NCBI GenBank assembly: GCA_014380615.1
Contig: JACMJM010000043.1
Location: 62,001-126,000, forward strand
Direction: 5' to 3'
DNA length: 64,000 bases
DNA from: Sphingobacteriaceae bacterium
GTDB lineage: Bacteria; Bacteroidota; Bacteroidia; Sphingobacteriales; Sphingobacteriaceae
The notes under the pieces are model-generated. The model saw only the letters and a list, made by a program, of their open reading frames with translations. It was not told the DNA's origin and made no database searches. Positions 45,947 through 53,938 of the stretch are shown piece after piece (the stretch's first letter is position 1; each line of letters opens with the position of its first letter). The translations under genes and the position numbers were made by a program.

Positions 45947-46396
45947 TTAATGAGGTAGAACTATTTGAGCCTCAATCTCTCCCAACTTCTCTACAAACAA
46001 TCTTTGCAGGGTTTTAACCACTTCGCCAATGATCGAAGGATTTTTTGTTTTGAATTCGTTGTTATCATCGTCTTTAATGGAGATAATACAACCCTGATAA
46101 TAACTTTTATCGTCCAAATCTTCCTCGTCACGCTTAATGATGAAGCTATCCAATAAATTACTTGTGTACTCCAAGTTGTCACGCTGTCTTTTTTTGCGGT
46201 GCAGATCTTCTACCACTTTCAAAGTTTCGTCTAAATTCATAACCTGCTTTTTTTGCGGCTCTGTAACCTCTTGAAAATCCGTTTCCTCGGTAATCACTTC
46301 CTGATCTGATTTGATAACCTGTAAGCCTCTTACTTGGTCTGCGATTGGCTTTTCTACTACCGGAGCAGGAGCCGTTACTGTCTTGTTTTTTTTCAT
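45947..46396 (-). CDS. accessory hypothetical protein under operator copy 2
   Basis: 149 aa, highly charged. It has a Lys/Pro-rich N-terminus (residues 1-20), a helical middle (NLDETLKVVEDLHRKKRQRD) and a C-terminal domain (SYYQGCIISIKDDDNNEF, VVKTLQRLFVEKLGEIE). No family is recognised. It sits between terminase and portal with its own operator and terminator, so it is an independent moron rather than a structural gene. Confidence 0.55.
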   Translation of the reverse strand: MKKNKTVTAPAPVVEKPIADQVRGLQVIKSDQEVITEETDFQEVTEPQKKQVMNLDETLKVVEDLHRKKRQRDNLEYTSNLLDSFIIKRDEEDLDDKSYYQGCIISIKDDDNNEFKTKNPSIIGEVVKTLQRLFVEKLGEIEAQIVLPH

Positions 46397-46450
46397 TTTT
46401 TACCTGTTAAATGTTAGAGCTTTATTGCTTAACTCCCTTAAATATACGAA

Positions 46451-46476
46451 AAAGTCCTTTAAATATAAAGGACTTT
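46451..46476 (-). promoter_or_regulatory. palindromic operator, copy 2
   Basis: A perfect palindrome with arms AAAGTCCTTT and AAAGGACTTT around AAATAT. On the minus strand a -7-like TATATTTA follows 9 nt after the part shared with copy 1, upstream of the gene starting at 46396. Confidence 0.65.
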
Positions 46477-46566
46477 CAAAGAAATAATTAGAAAATATTT
46501 TTTGTCTCAAAAATTTCCCAGAATTTCCCAGAAAAACAACCTTAAAACCTTCATTACCAATGATAA

Positions 46567-46600
46567 AAACGGCCTATAAATTAAATAAAGGCCGTTTTTT
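46567..46600. terminator. bidirectional terminator in the 384-bp gap
   Basis: The arms AAACGGCCT (46567-46575) and AGGCCGTTT (46589-46597) form a 9-bp stem with T-rich flanks on both strands. The gap 46397-46780 otherwise holds operator copy 2 and the terminase-end hairpin and repeats. Confidence 0.7.
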
Positions 46601-46709
46601 GTCTCACACGAGCCCCGCATTCCCTATCCGCTTTGGGCAATTGCCCGCCTCGGATCGACCGGTATATGATTGGGGGTGCGTGCCTGTATAGTGCCTTTAA
46701 ATGCGAATA

Positions 46710-46734
46710 GGGGCACATTTTTTAGATGTGCCCC
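46710..46734 (-). terminator. hairpin after the large terminase gene
   Basis: The arms GGGGCACA (46710-46717) and TGTGCCCC (46727-46734) form an 8-bp stem, the last of three 23-bp-spaced AAGGGGCAC repeats following terL. The following T-tract is weak. Confidence 0.45.
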
Positions 46735-46780
46735 TTGCGTGGGTGGACTGGTGCCCCTTGTGAGTGGTTACTGGTGCCCC

Positions 46781-48325
46781 TTAGCGACGGGAACCCAGGC
46801 GAGGTGAGGCCATAGATGTGCCCTTGCTCATCTGTTTATAGTACTTGCCAAAGATTAGCGTATCGTGTGCATCAGAGAAGTGGGTGGTGGTGCGCTGGTC
46901 TATCTCGTGGTACTGCTCGTCGGTCTTATCTTTCTCGAATCCGTTCTTGCCTTGCTTAACACCTGCGTTCTCCATCGATATGATTACCCATTTGCAGTTA
47001 TGTTTATGGTATTCTACAACCGGCACACCCGGAGCAATGCCCCTGTGTACCTTACCGAAGAAATCATAACGCTCCTGGTATGCTGGTACCTTACCCAGAT
47101 AGACTGCAGTAACCTCCCAGCCTCGCGACCTGAGCACTCTCATCCAGATATCAAAGTACGTTTCAGTAGTACGTCCATCAGTACCAATGGCGGTACTGTC
47201 ATAGTTGAAGTAAACATGTTTAGTCGGATGCCATCGGTAGTAATCAGCCCAGGCAATTGCCACGTCTTCAGTCTGCTTCTTCTCATCGTAAGATATACCG
47301 GATAGTACCAGGTAACGGTTAATGTCCAGCTGCTCTTGTCCGGTTACCACACAATTTATCCAGGAACCGTAATCGCAGCCTATCTCCAGAGAGGCGTTAG
47401 GATCCTGTCCCATATTAGCGAAGCTCTTGAAATCCTGTCTGCAGTCGAGGTTCTTAAAATTGTCTACGTGGTAGTTCTCGCCAAGGAGCGTCTCCAGGTG
47501 ACTATCATTATAATCATTATAGCAATGCTTCCGGCTATCAAAGAAAGGATAGAAACCACCTTCAATGCCTTTGGGCCGGTGGTTATCAATTTCGATATCA
47601 TACTCTGCAGGCGACATCATGCGGCGCTGCTCAGAGAAGTAATCAGTTGGAAGGTTGTAAGCATTAACCTTTGATGGCGCTTCCAGGAACAAATATTTTT
47701 TCGGGTCCTTCCTGGCTAATTCCTGCCACTCGTAAATCCATTCACCGGCACGAGTACGGGGAGTTGAGGTGAAGAAGGAGAGCTGGCCATAAGTGGGATG
47801 ATTTCCGGATTTACCGAAGCGGTGCCACTGGCCGCGAAGTGTGGCCATGGTTTCTTTTTTAATTTTAACCGGATCCAGTAATAAAGCCTCTTCGCCAATT
47901 CCGGAGCAATAGTTAGGCCCCCGGGTGCTGCTCTTTTGCGACAGCAAATCGAACACAGTTCCATTGTAAAAGAAGAAGGCCCGCTTCGGATCCATGGGCG
48001 GATCATAAGGAGCTGGCCAGTTCCGCCACTTCTCCGGATATCTGCCGAACGTATAATGGACATCCCGGCTCAGGCCTAAGAAATCAAGACCTTGAATAGT
48101 GGATGGTAAGGTATTGGTTAGGGCAAATTGAAAACTTTCATTTAAAATGAAGTTTTTACTCCTGGGCATGTCATGGAGCACATTGTTAATCTTTAAGCCC
48201 ATGGCCACAGATTTACCGGCACCACGACCGGCCCGGCACATCATAAACCGTTGAGGTGCCAACGCTATGGCGAGCTGAAGGATGTTAAGGGTTACTTTCC
48301 TTACTTCCTGCCCCTTCATGCTCAT
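46781..48325 (-). CDS. terL: terminase large subunit
   Basis: The ATPase domain has Walker A CRAGRGAGKS near the N-terminus and an acidic Walker B-like stretch GIGEEALLLDP. The C-terminal nuclease domain has LEIGCDYGSW and later acidic residues, ending HFSDAHDTLIFGKYY. The start is uncertain: ATGs at 48325 and 48319 fit best, and 48382 is open. It overlaps terS. It drives DNA packaging with terS and portal. Confidence 0.88.
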   Translation of the reverse strand: MSMKGQEVRKVTLNILQLAIALAPQRFMMCRAGRGAGKSVAMGLKINNVLHDMPRSKNFILNESFQFALTNTLPSTIQGLDFLGLSRDVHYTFGRYPEKWRNWPAPYDPPMDPKRAFFFYNGTVFDLLSQKSSTRGPNYCSGIGEEALLLDPVKIKKETMATLRGQWHRFGKSGNHPTYGQLSFFTSTPRTRAGEWIYEWQELARKDPKKYLFLEAPSKVNAYNLPTDYFSEQRRMMSPAEYDIEIDNHRPKGIEGGFYPFFDSRKHCYNDYNDSHLETLLGENYHVDNFKNLDCRQDFKSFANMGQDPNASLEIGCDYGSWINCVVTGQEQLDINRYLVLSGISYDEKKQTEDVAIAWADYYRWHPTKHVYFNYDSTAIGTDGRTTETYFDIWMRVLRSRGWEVTAVYLGKVPAYQERYDFFGKVHRGIAPGVPVVEYHKHNCKWVIISMENAGVKQGKNGFEKDKTDEQYHEIDQRTTTHFSDAHDTLIFGKYYKQMSKGTSMASPRLGSRR

Positions 48326-48884
48326 CGGGGAGTTCGGTATAATCAGCATCTTGGATAGGTAGATTGTTAAGGAAATCAGCAAAATTGATATTACCGGTGC
48401 CCATCATCTTATTAAGGGCCAGTAAGCTTTGCTGGTCGAGGTTCATAATGTAAGTGTGAGGCTCCATTTCTTTCATAGCCTCTTCCATAGGATTTTGCAC
48501 GTTCCAGGCTTTGCCCAGCTTATCTGCAGTAATGGCCATGATGCCAGGCTTACGCATCTGACGAGCCATATTGATCGCCTCGAGGTACACCTCAGTCATC
48601 AGGAAGCGCACAGAATTAATAGAAAGCTTTGCGGCATCACCAAACAAACTCACAGCTGCCGCAAAATCCCGATATGCCTGAGGCCTGCTGATGTTGTGCA
48701 CCTTCATGAGTTTTGCAACCGAATCAGTCCTGGACTTAGTATCGCGATAAAAGTTATAGATATCTATATATCGCTTTGCCAGGATCTTCTCGTGTTCGGT
48801 TAAGTCGTGGTTCTCGCCATTGATATCTTCCAGATAAGCAAGGATCCTGTCGTAGGTTGTTTGGTCATCCAGAAGTTTGGTCAT
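48285..48884 (-). CDS. terS: terminase small subunit-like protein
   Basis: 199 aa. The N-terminal HTH region (SVAKLMKVHNISRPQAYRDFAAAV) is followed by a helical oligomerisation part and an acidic tail. Its 3' end overlaps the large subunit gene. Position and HTH support the DNA-recognition subunit. Confidence 0.7.
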   Translation of the reverse strand: MTKLLDDQTTYDRILAYLEDINGENHDLTEHEKILAKRYIDIYNFYRDTKSRTDSVAKLMKVHNISRPQAYRDFAAAVSLFGDAAKLSINSVRFLMTEVYLEAINMARQMRKPGIMAITADKLGKAWNVQNPMEEAMKEMEPHTYIMNLDQQSLLALNKMMGTGNINFADFLNNLPIQDADYTELPDEHEGAGSKESNP

Positions 48885-49162
48885 GCGTTGATCCCTCCGA
48901 GTGCTGCAGCTTCAGCAATTTTTAATTCAATAGCCTGAGCAGGAGAGGAGAGCTGATCAGAAAGCCTGATCACATTATCGTTAAACTTCGCTTTACGCAA
49001 AAGTTTCCCCTTCAGGAAGGCTTTGCCGTAAACGGTGGTACGGTCCAGTATCTCCAGAACATCCACATCAACAATTACCGCAATTTCATCTGCAGAGAGA
49101 TATTTATAAGCGAAGCCCTCAATCTCTTCACAAATCTTTACGGCGTTATGAGCTACTTCCAT
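48881..49162 (-). CDS. phage hypothetical protein, 93 aa
   Basis: The start is placed at the ATG beginning MEVAHNAVKICEEIEG. The longer frame upstream is an out-of-frame shadow of the PLD-like gene. The part LSADEIAVIVDVDVLEIL looks like a helix-turn-helix and the whole resembles a small DNA-binding or packaging accessory protein. It overlaps both neighbours by a few bases. Confidence 0.5.
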   Translation of the reverse strand: MEVAHNAVKICEEIEGFAYKYLSADEIAVIVDVDVLEILDRTTVYGKAFLKGKLLRKAKFNDNVIRLSDQLSSPAQAIELKIAEAAALGGINA

Positions 49163-49739
49163 CGACGATTGTTTTAATCCAGTTAAATGCAAAATCTGCT
49201 GACTTTTGACAGCATACAATAACACCGGCTTCCTTTCGGGGATTCTTGGTGAAGTTGGCGGATCCAACAACCAGGAAAGAAATGTCCGGAGAAACAATTG
49301 AAAGAACTTTTGCATGGCAATGCGTAAGTTTTAAGTTTTTAAGGGTAGCCATAGCTTGCTGGTAGATGTGAGGCTTCCGGTTTCGGATGCCTACATCGAG
49401 CACGGCATAGAGATCTATTATTTGCCCCTTGGTTACCCATTCGTTCATGCGGGTGATGGCTACTTCAGAAATTGACCAGGTAGTGAAGCCGACCAGAGCC
49501 GGTCCGGACTGCTCGAGCAAATATTCCATCAATTCGTAATTACTCCAGCTGCCGTCAGAAAAGAACAGCCGGCTATCTCCGGACTTCATTTTTGGGATAA
49601 ATTGCTCGATCGCTTGGAAAGACTCAAGTTTTGACCCATCAAATGAACCTGATACCTCAAAGGCGGTAGTCATTACAGCGCTGGCCAGCTCTTTCGCTGA
49701 GTCTCGCTTTTCAACGTCGGCATTGGTAAACAAACTCAT
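49146..49739 (-). CDS. phospholipase D-like (single HKD) protein
   Basis: PLD superfamily motif: His142-x-Lys144 (CHAKVLSIV), Asp152, then GSANF (Gly159, Ser160, Asn162) and Glu170. At 197 aa there is a single HKD motif, so it would act as a dimer like the Nuc/BfiI-type nucleases. Phage members in packaging regions could process DNA, but no substrate can be read. It overlaps the 49736 gene by 4 bp. Confidence 0.75.
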   Translation of the reverse strand: MSLFTNADVEKRDSAKELASAVMTTAFEVSGSFDGSKLESFQAIEQFIPKMKSGDSRLFFSDGSWSNYELMEYLLEQSGPALVGFTTWSISEVAITRMNEWVTKGQIIDLYAVLDVGIRNRKPHIYQQAMATLKNLKLTHCHAKVLSIVSPDISFLVVGSANFTKNPRKEAGVIVCCQKSADFAFNWIKTIVDGSSS

Positions 49740-50434
49740 TCGTTCATCCTCCTGTTAATTTCCTCCAGGCGCTGCTGCCGATCGGAGATCCGAGTTTTAA
49801 TCTCAAAATATTTTGCTGATCCTTCTTCACTATCCTTCAGGCGCTTATTGTCTTTAGTGAGATAAGTCGGGATGTTCTTTGCTTCAGTGAGCAGCTCCCG
49901 GATGGTGAGCTCGGCCACCGGCTTAAGATCTTTACAAACGGGAGCAGCTTCAGGCGCGACGGTTCCGGTGTTGAGAAAGGCCTGCACCTTCGCCATCAGC
50001 GCCCGGTTGTCATCAAAATCATTCAGCAACTGCAGTTGCATCTGGAGGCGCTGCGCCGGTGAGTCCGTTACCGGGATCCGAGCGAAGAGCCATTTGGCCC
50101 GGTTGAAATGATTTTGTGCTTTTGTGCGGATATCCTTCAGCTCTGGAGGAAGTTTGGCGTACTCCTGATCAGAGACACCGGCACCAACTTTATTTTCCTT
50201 TTGAAAGGAATCAAGTTCCGGAATAAGTATTTTGGTTTCGGTAACAGGTGAAGTATTGGCAATTGCTTTAAGGGCGTTCTCCAGGTAAGAGAAATGATAA
50301 TTGCTCCCCTGGTGGCCGGCATTGATGATCGTTTTAGTTACGATGTTATTGCCGTACTGCTCATAGAGCAGCTTGCCGTGATGATAAGTTCGGTTGGGAT
50401 CAGAAAGCCATTGTAATACTGGAGCAATTGCCAT
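49736..50434 (-). CDS. phage hypothetical protein, 232 aa
   Basis: Not recognised. The N-terminal part has an HHGKLLYEQYGNN segment; the middle is helical (QRLQMQLQLLNDFDDNRALM) and the end is a charged coiled coil. Its ATG is 5 nt after element C, and it heads the PLD-terminase unit. Confidence 0.5.
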   Translation of the reverse strand: MAIAPVLQWLSDPNRTYHHGKLLYEQYGNNIVTKTIINAGHQGSNYHFSYLENALKAIANTSPVTETKILIPELDSFQKENKVGAGVSDQEYAKLPPELKDIRTKAQNHFNRAKWLFARIPVTDSPAQRLQMQLQLLNDFDDNRALMAKVQAFLNTGTVAPEAAPVCKDLKPVAELTIRELLTEAKNIPTYLTKDNKRLKDSEEGSAKYFEIKTRISDRQQRLEEINRRMNE

Positions 50435-50439
50435 ACTCC

Positions 50440-50476
50440 TAATTTACGGGAGGGCAATTGCCGGATAAACGACAGG
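50440..50476 (-). promoter_or_regulatory. late-promoter-like element, copy C (most diverged)
   Basis: Block 1 CCTGTCGTTTATCC (50476-50463), 14-nt spacer, block 2 CGTAAATTA (50448-50440), then 5 nt to the ATG at 50434. Confidence 0.5.
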
Positions 50477-50482
50477 AAGAGA

Positions 50483-50860
50483 CTAAGCAGTTTTAATTGC
50501 AGCAGGGATTACTGAAATGTCAATATAATATTGAGGGTCTTCCCAATTTTTATGGCTTTGACATTCTCTGTTTAAGTTTATGACATAGCTCATACGGCCA
50601 TGAGGAAAGCAATATTTCCCCTCTTCAGACTGTTCCATTACCTGACCACCTAGTTTATCAGAAAATTCGTTAATCATGGTATCAACATCTCCTAACTCAT
50701 GTTGCCATGGAATAGCTATCAAGTCCAGGTCACGATTCATACTACCATGAAGAACTAGATTATAGCCATATTTTAAAGCTATAATTTTTAAAGCCTCGAA
50801 GTAAAAAGCATACAGGCTGGGTTTCGCATGAATTGGTTTGTTGTAATTTACTACTTCCAT
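50483..50860 (-). CDS. nucleotidyltransferase-fold-like phage protein
   Basis: The segment VLHGSMNRDLDLIAIPW gives the NTase pattern Gly39-Ser40 then Asp44-x-Asp46. It is 125 aa. It lies between the structured RNA element/50851 gene and element C. The target is unknown; minimal nucleotidyltransferases occur as toxins and as RNA or protein modifiers, but none is implied here. The fold call rests on the short motif. Confidence 0.5.
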   Translation of the reverse strand: MEVVNYNKPIHAKPSLYAFYFEALKIIALKYGYNLVLHGSMNRDLDLIAIPWQHELGDVDTMINEFSDKLGGQVMEQSEEGKYCFPHGRMSYVINLNRECQSHKNWEDPQYYIDISVIPAAIKTA

Positions 50861-51129
50861 TTAGCCAGGTAATAATACTCGTTATTGTTGTGTTCGTTCC
50901 GGTCCTTCTCGATACGCATGGCGTGTAGCGCTAGAATCATATCCTCAAAGGTATAGGCCTGCCCAGGGTAAGCATTGTTAAAGATCTTACACATTCCTTC
51001 GAGCTGCTCTATGATCTGAGCGTCCTGCCAATCTCTGGCCGGTGCAATTTCAGTCGAGAACATGTCTACGATCTGGGGCCAGCGTGGAGCTTTCTTCTTT
51101 TCAGGTTTTTCGTCGTCGTCATCAAACAT
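50851..51129 (-). CDS. phage hypothetical protein, 92 aa
   Basis: Not recognised. It has an acidic start (MFDDDDEKPEKKK), then a helical domain with DWQDAQIIEQLEGMCKIF. Its leader holds the structured RNA element described separately. It overlaps the nucleotidyltransferase-like gene by 10 bp. Confidence 0.5.
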   Translation of the reverse strand: MFDDDDEKPEKKKAPRWPQIVDMFSTEIAPARDWQDAQIIEQLEGMCKIFNNAYPGQAYTFEDMILALHAMRIEKDRNEHNNNEYYYLAKWK

Positions 51130-51134
51130 AAAAG

Positions 51135-51263
51135 AAACGGTAAGGGCTGCTCCTGAACAGTTACGTCCATCGGCGGCTTTCCCCCTAACACGTAGGGTTT
51201 ATAAACACGCCCGCCCCTTACCGTTTGTACCGGTAGGGCGGACGTAACTATTATTCAGGAGCA
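51135..51263 (-). ncRNA. candidate structured RNA / riboregulator
   Basis: On the minus strand, the outer stem pairs TGCTCCTGAA (51263-51254) with TTCAGGAGCA (51157-51148). A second stem pairs GTTACGTCC (51248-51240) with GGACGTAAC (51168-51160). Inside are a CCCTACCG...CGGTAAGGGG hairpin and a CCCTACGTGTTAGGG hairpin. Also AAACGGTAAGGG (51226-51215) is the exact inverse of CCCTTACCGTTT (51146-51135), the sequence just before the ATG at 51129. It may be a leader element, an ncRNA, or a small mobile palindrome. Confidence 0.5.
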
Positions 51264-51270
51264 TAGCAAA

Positions 51271-51304
51271 AATAAAAAAACCCTGCTCATTTCTGGCAGG
51301 GTTT
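51271..51304 (-). terminator. intrinsic terminator between the 51331 gene and the structured RNA
   Basis: On the minus strand the arms AAACCCTGC and GCAGGGTTT (plus 51296-51304 and 51278-51286) form a 9-bp stem followed by a T7 tract and ATTTTT. Confidence 0.8.
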
Positions 51305-51330
51305 CAAACAATTAAACGATATGGAGATCT

Positions 51331-51552
51331 TTAGTCGGTTTTCGTAACCGCTTTACTTTCTTTGGATTCTTGCGTATCTTTTTTTTTAAGGTACGGGAAG
51401 CCAGCCTCAACCAGGATCGCCGCATCTTTAGCCGTTAAAGCACAAAGATCAACATTTCCAAATTTAGAACATTTAACAATGCCAGGCTTAGTTCCAACCA
51501 GCTCAAAGTTTTTTGCAACTTCTTCAGATAACTTTATTTCTTTTTTTTCCAT
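51331..51552 (-). CDS. phage hypothetical protein, 73 aa
   Basis: The start at MEKKEIKLSEEVAKNF (51552) is preferred to 51582. It has the segment LCALTAKDAAILVEAGFPYLKKK and a Lys/Glu-rich tail. Not recognised. It ends at a strong terminator. Confidence 0.5.
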   Translation of the reverse strand: MEKKEIKLSEEVAKNFELVGTKPGIVKCSKFGNVDLCALTAKDAAILVEAGFPYLKKKDTQESKESKAVTKTD

Positions 51553-51568
51553 GATAAAGATCTCCTTA

Positions 51569-52120
51569 TTAAGCTGCTGCAACTAATAAACTAGCTACAC
51601 CACCTACAGGTTTGTAAATCGGCGGAGCAGTTTCCTGCAAAGATTTAAACATTAATTTAGTTGCACGGCCATCGGTACCAGCTTTTCCGGAAGTACCGTC
51701 ACTGTCATCCTTATAGGCCGGATCGTTAAGGCTGCCAACTACGCGCCATTTTCCATTCTTCTCAAGAACTACGAAAACACCGGGAAGGTTGTCAGTATAA
51801 CTGTCGAAACCAAGGAAAGCAGCTTCGTTACCAGGTGAGCTCAGCTCAACACTGTTCTCACGACCTTTACCGTCGCGAGGACCTACCATTTTAGATTTTA
51901 CTTCACCGGTTTCAAGGGTGCAGTAAATCTCAATAAATTTTTTACCGGTTTTACATACGATGAGATCTTCCATCTCGATCAGCTCGGCATAAGTTGTGGC
52001 AGTCTCCGGATCACCAAGAGCCGGAAACGTTAATATGTCCTCACAAGGACAAAATAAAATCCTGGAGATACCGGCTGCATTTCTGCGGCCGGCTGGCCAG
52101 GTGAGGTTTTGTAAATTCAT
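51569..52120 (-). CDS. phage structural protein candidate, 183 aa
   Basis: Not recognised with confidence. Beta-rich, with Gly/Asp-rich loops (AYKDDSDGTSGKAGTDGRA). The position shortly after the capsid gene suggests a tail tube, decoration or head protein. It could be expressed together with the capsid unit. Confidence 0.5.
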   Translation of the reverse strand: MNLQNLTWPAGRRNAAGISRILFCPCEDILTFPALGDPETATTYAELIEMEDLIVCKTGKKFIEIYCTLETGEVKSKMVGPRDGKGRENSVELSSPGNEAAFLGFDSYTDNLPGVFVVLEKNGKWRVVGSLNDPAYKDDSDGTSGKAGTDGRATKLMFKSLQETAPPIYKPVGGVASLLVAAA

Positions 52121-52155
52121 AGGTAGATGAATTAAAATAGGGTTAAATATTTTTG

Positions 52156-52719
52156 TTATTTCTCCATTTTGGTAAGGGCTCCGCTCTGGCGGTCTTTCAT
52201 CACTATTAAAGCATCTTCATTCTTTGAAAGCTCGGCAAGTGTTAATTTTCCGTGACCAGGTACAGTAAATTTGCCCCCTTGAAGTTTGTATTTCTCTCCT
52301 TCAATAGATACAATCAAGGTGTTTGCGTCCTTAACCTCAGACTGGAGAGCAATTTGTTCGCTCATTTCTTTGACCATTCCGAGAGCGGTGTCACGCTCTG
52401 CAGTAACTGAAGTAATCTGAGACTTCAACGAAGCAAGTGAAACACATTCTGCTGTCAGACGATCAATCTCTTGTTTTGAGTTCAAATTAATTTCATGAAT
52501 ATTAGCTTTAAATGCTACTATAGATTTATCTGCCTCAACCAAGATTAAGTCTTTCGCGGTAAGTTGCTTTTCAAGGGCAACTATTTGCTTATTTGCGTCC
52601 AGGATAATTAACTCTTCAAAATCTTTGAGGAATTCAGCTATAAGCCCTTCGTGTGCTTCTGGAGCAGCGCCACCGATCAGGATAACAAGACCATTAGCGG
52701 TCAAATCTTTTTTTGCCAT
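52156..52719 (-). CDS. coiled-coil phage protein downstream of capsid, 187 aa
   Basis: The N-terminal and central two thirds are coiled coil (QLTAKDLILVEADKSI, DRLTAECVSLASLKSQ). The C-terminal part is a compact beta domain (EKYKLQGGKFTVPGHGKL). It may decorate or stabilise heads. No family recognised. Confidence 0.5.
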   Translation of the reverse strand: MAKKDLTANGLVILIGGAAPEAHEGLIAEFLKDFEELIILDANKQIVALEKQLTAKDLILVEADKSIVAFKANIHEINLNSKQEIDRLTAECVSLASLKSQITSVTAERDTALGMVKEMSEQIALQSEVKDANTLIVSIEGEKYKLQGGKFTVPGHGKLTLAELSKNEDALIVMKDRQSGALTKMEK

Positions 52720-52775
52720 GTTTTTAAGTATAAGTCCGGGCGTTAGAAACCCGGACAGATTAATTATTCAGTTAC

Positions 52776-53906
52776 TTATACCAGCTCTACGTCGTTAGAA
52801 CAAACGTACTCACCAATCCAGAAGCCGTAGCCTTTGTAGTAATCGGTGTAAGCTTTTACCGTCCGGTCAACTTTTTCAACCTCGAAAATTTGCTGATTTT
52901 TAGGCTTTTTCAATCCACCCTGACGGTTCCAGGAAGGAGTAGTCCAAATTTTATTTGAGCCAACCATTGAAGGCAAACCAACTACCCGGATATTGTCGTT
53001 CTTCAGCTTAGTGATTTTCGACTCATCTATTTTGGCGTAGTTTGTATTGTGCTTCTCCTCCATTCCGTCTCTGAACAAGTCATGAAGATCTTCCTGCATG
53101 AAAACGAAGTCCAATTCGTTGCGAAGCAGACGGGGAATCTCTTTTATCATGGTCTCAACATAATCTACCATCAAAAGACCGGTAGCAGGAACAGCGCCCA
53201 GAGCGATTAGCTCCAATTTTCCTGCAGTATTTAAAGCATTGATTTGCTTTTTAATACCTAGTATGCTTTTGCCAGCTGCAGTAGCTGTACCTGGTACGAT
53301 AGCAGGAGAGTTATCGCCAAAATAAATCTCAGTCAATTCCAGGTCCTTATCAGCTTGGATTAGAGCATTCATTAACCACCATTTGGTATATGGCCATTCT
53401 CGACGATCAAGGCTATTGTCGCCAAGGAAACCTAACCAGCTTTCCTCCAAATCGTCAGGTGTTTCCTGTAAGTCGATTTTTAGTTTTCCCAATGGAATTT
53501 TTAAAGGCTCAAACGTAACACCACCGATAGGAGTAAAGGCTTTTTGGAAACGTTGCAAAACACGGGTAAACTCCGCTGATACTTTCTCCATAACCGTTTT
53601 GTCTGTTATCCTGGTAGGGAAGTAACTAGCAGTAACCGATCGCTGCATTAAGCGGGTCATTATGTCTTTTACACCCTGCCCTTCAGCACGATAGTAGGCC
53701 CCCCATTCTGCAATTACGTCTGCGGCCGTAATGGTAAATAAGCTGGCATTTAAATTACCCTGAGGGATAAAATTAAAAGCCGCGAAAACAAGGCCCGTTT
53801 CTGTGGCTAAACCGGGAGCTCCGGCAGCAGTGGCGCAAAATGCACCAAAAAGAAAACTCATTGCCAACCAGGCAACTGTTTTGAACGATAAAATTAAGTG
53901 TTTCAT
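52776..53906 (-). CDS. major capsid protein with an unusual hydrophobic N-terminus
   Basis: 376 aa, located after the protease-scaffold gene. Segments KTVMEKVSAEFTRVLQRF, EEKHNTNYAKIDESKI and IRVVGLPSMVGSNKIW read like Bacteroidota phage capsid proteins. Residues about 5-31 form a Sec-signal-like hydrophobic segment (AWLAMSFLFG core, then AGAPGLATETG), which is not usual in HK97-type capsids. The hydrophobic part may be removed during maturation. Confidence 0.7.
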   Translation of the reverse strand: MKHLILSFKTVAWLAMSFLFGAFCATAAGAPGLATETGLVFAAFNFIPQGNLNASLFTITAADVIAEWGAYYRAEGQGVKDIMTRLMQRSVTASYFPTRITDKTVMEKVSAEFTRVLQRFQKAFTPIGGVTFEPLKIPLGKLKIDLQETPDDLEESWLGFLGDNSLDRREWPYTKWWLMNALIQADKDLELTEIYFGDNSPAIVPGTATAAGKSILGIKKQINALNTAGKLELIALGAVPATGLLMVDYVETMIKEIPRLLRNELDFVFMQEDLHDLFRDGMEEKHNTNYAKIDESKITKLKNDNIRVVGLPSMVGSNKIWTTPSWNRQGGLKKPKNQQIFEVEKVDRTVKAYTDYYKGYGFWIGEYVCSNDVELV

Positions 53907-53938
53907 AGATGGATATAGGGTAAAATGTAGTTGCTTAT

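Noticed and set aside
49163..49315. N-terminal extension of the 48881-49162 ORF
   Set aside because: It overlaps the PLD-like gene out of frame and encodes a strongly hydrophobic/Pro-rich shadow; the ATG at 49162 gives a normal protein.
51148..51263. Self-cleaving ribozyme (twister- or hammerhead-like) in the structured element
   Set aside because: A CTAACAC word on the plus strand recalls twister but the other conserved loops are missing, and no hammerhead core (CTGATGA...GAAA) fits on the minus strand.
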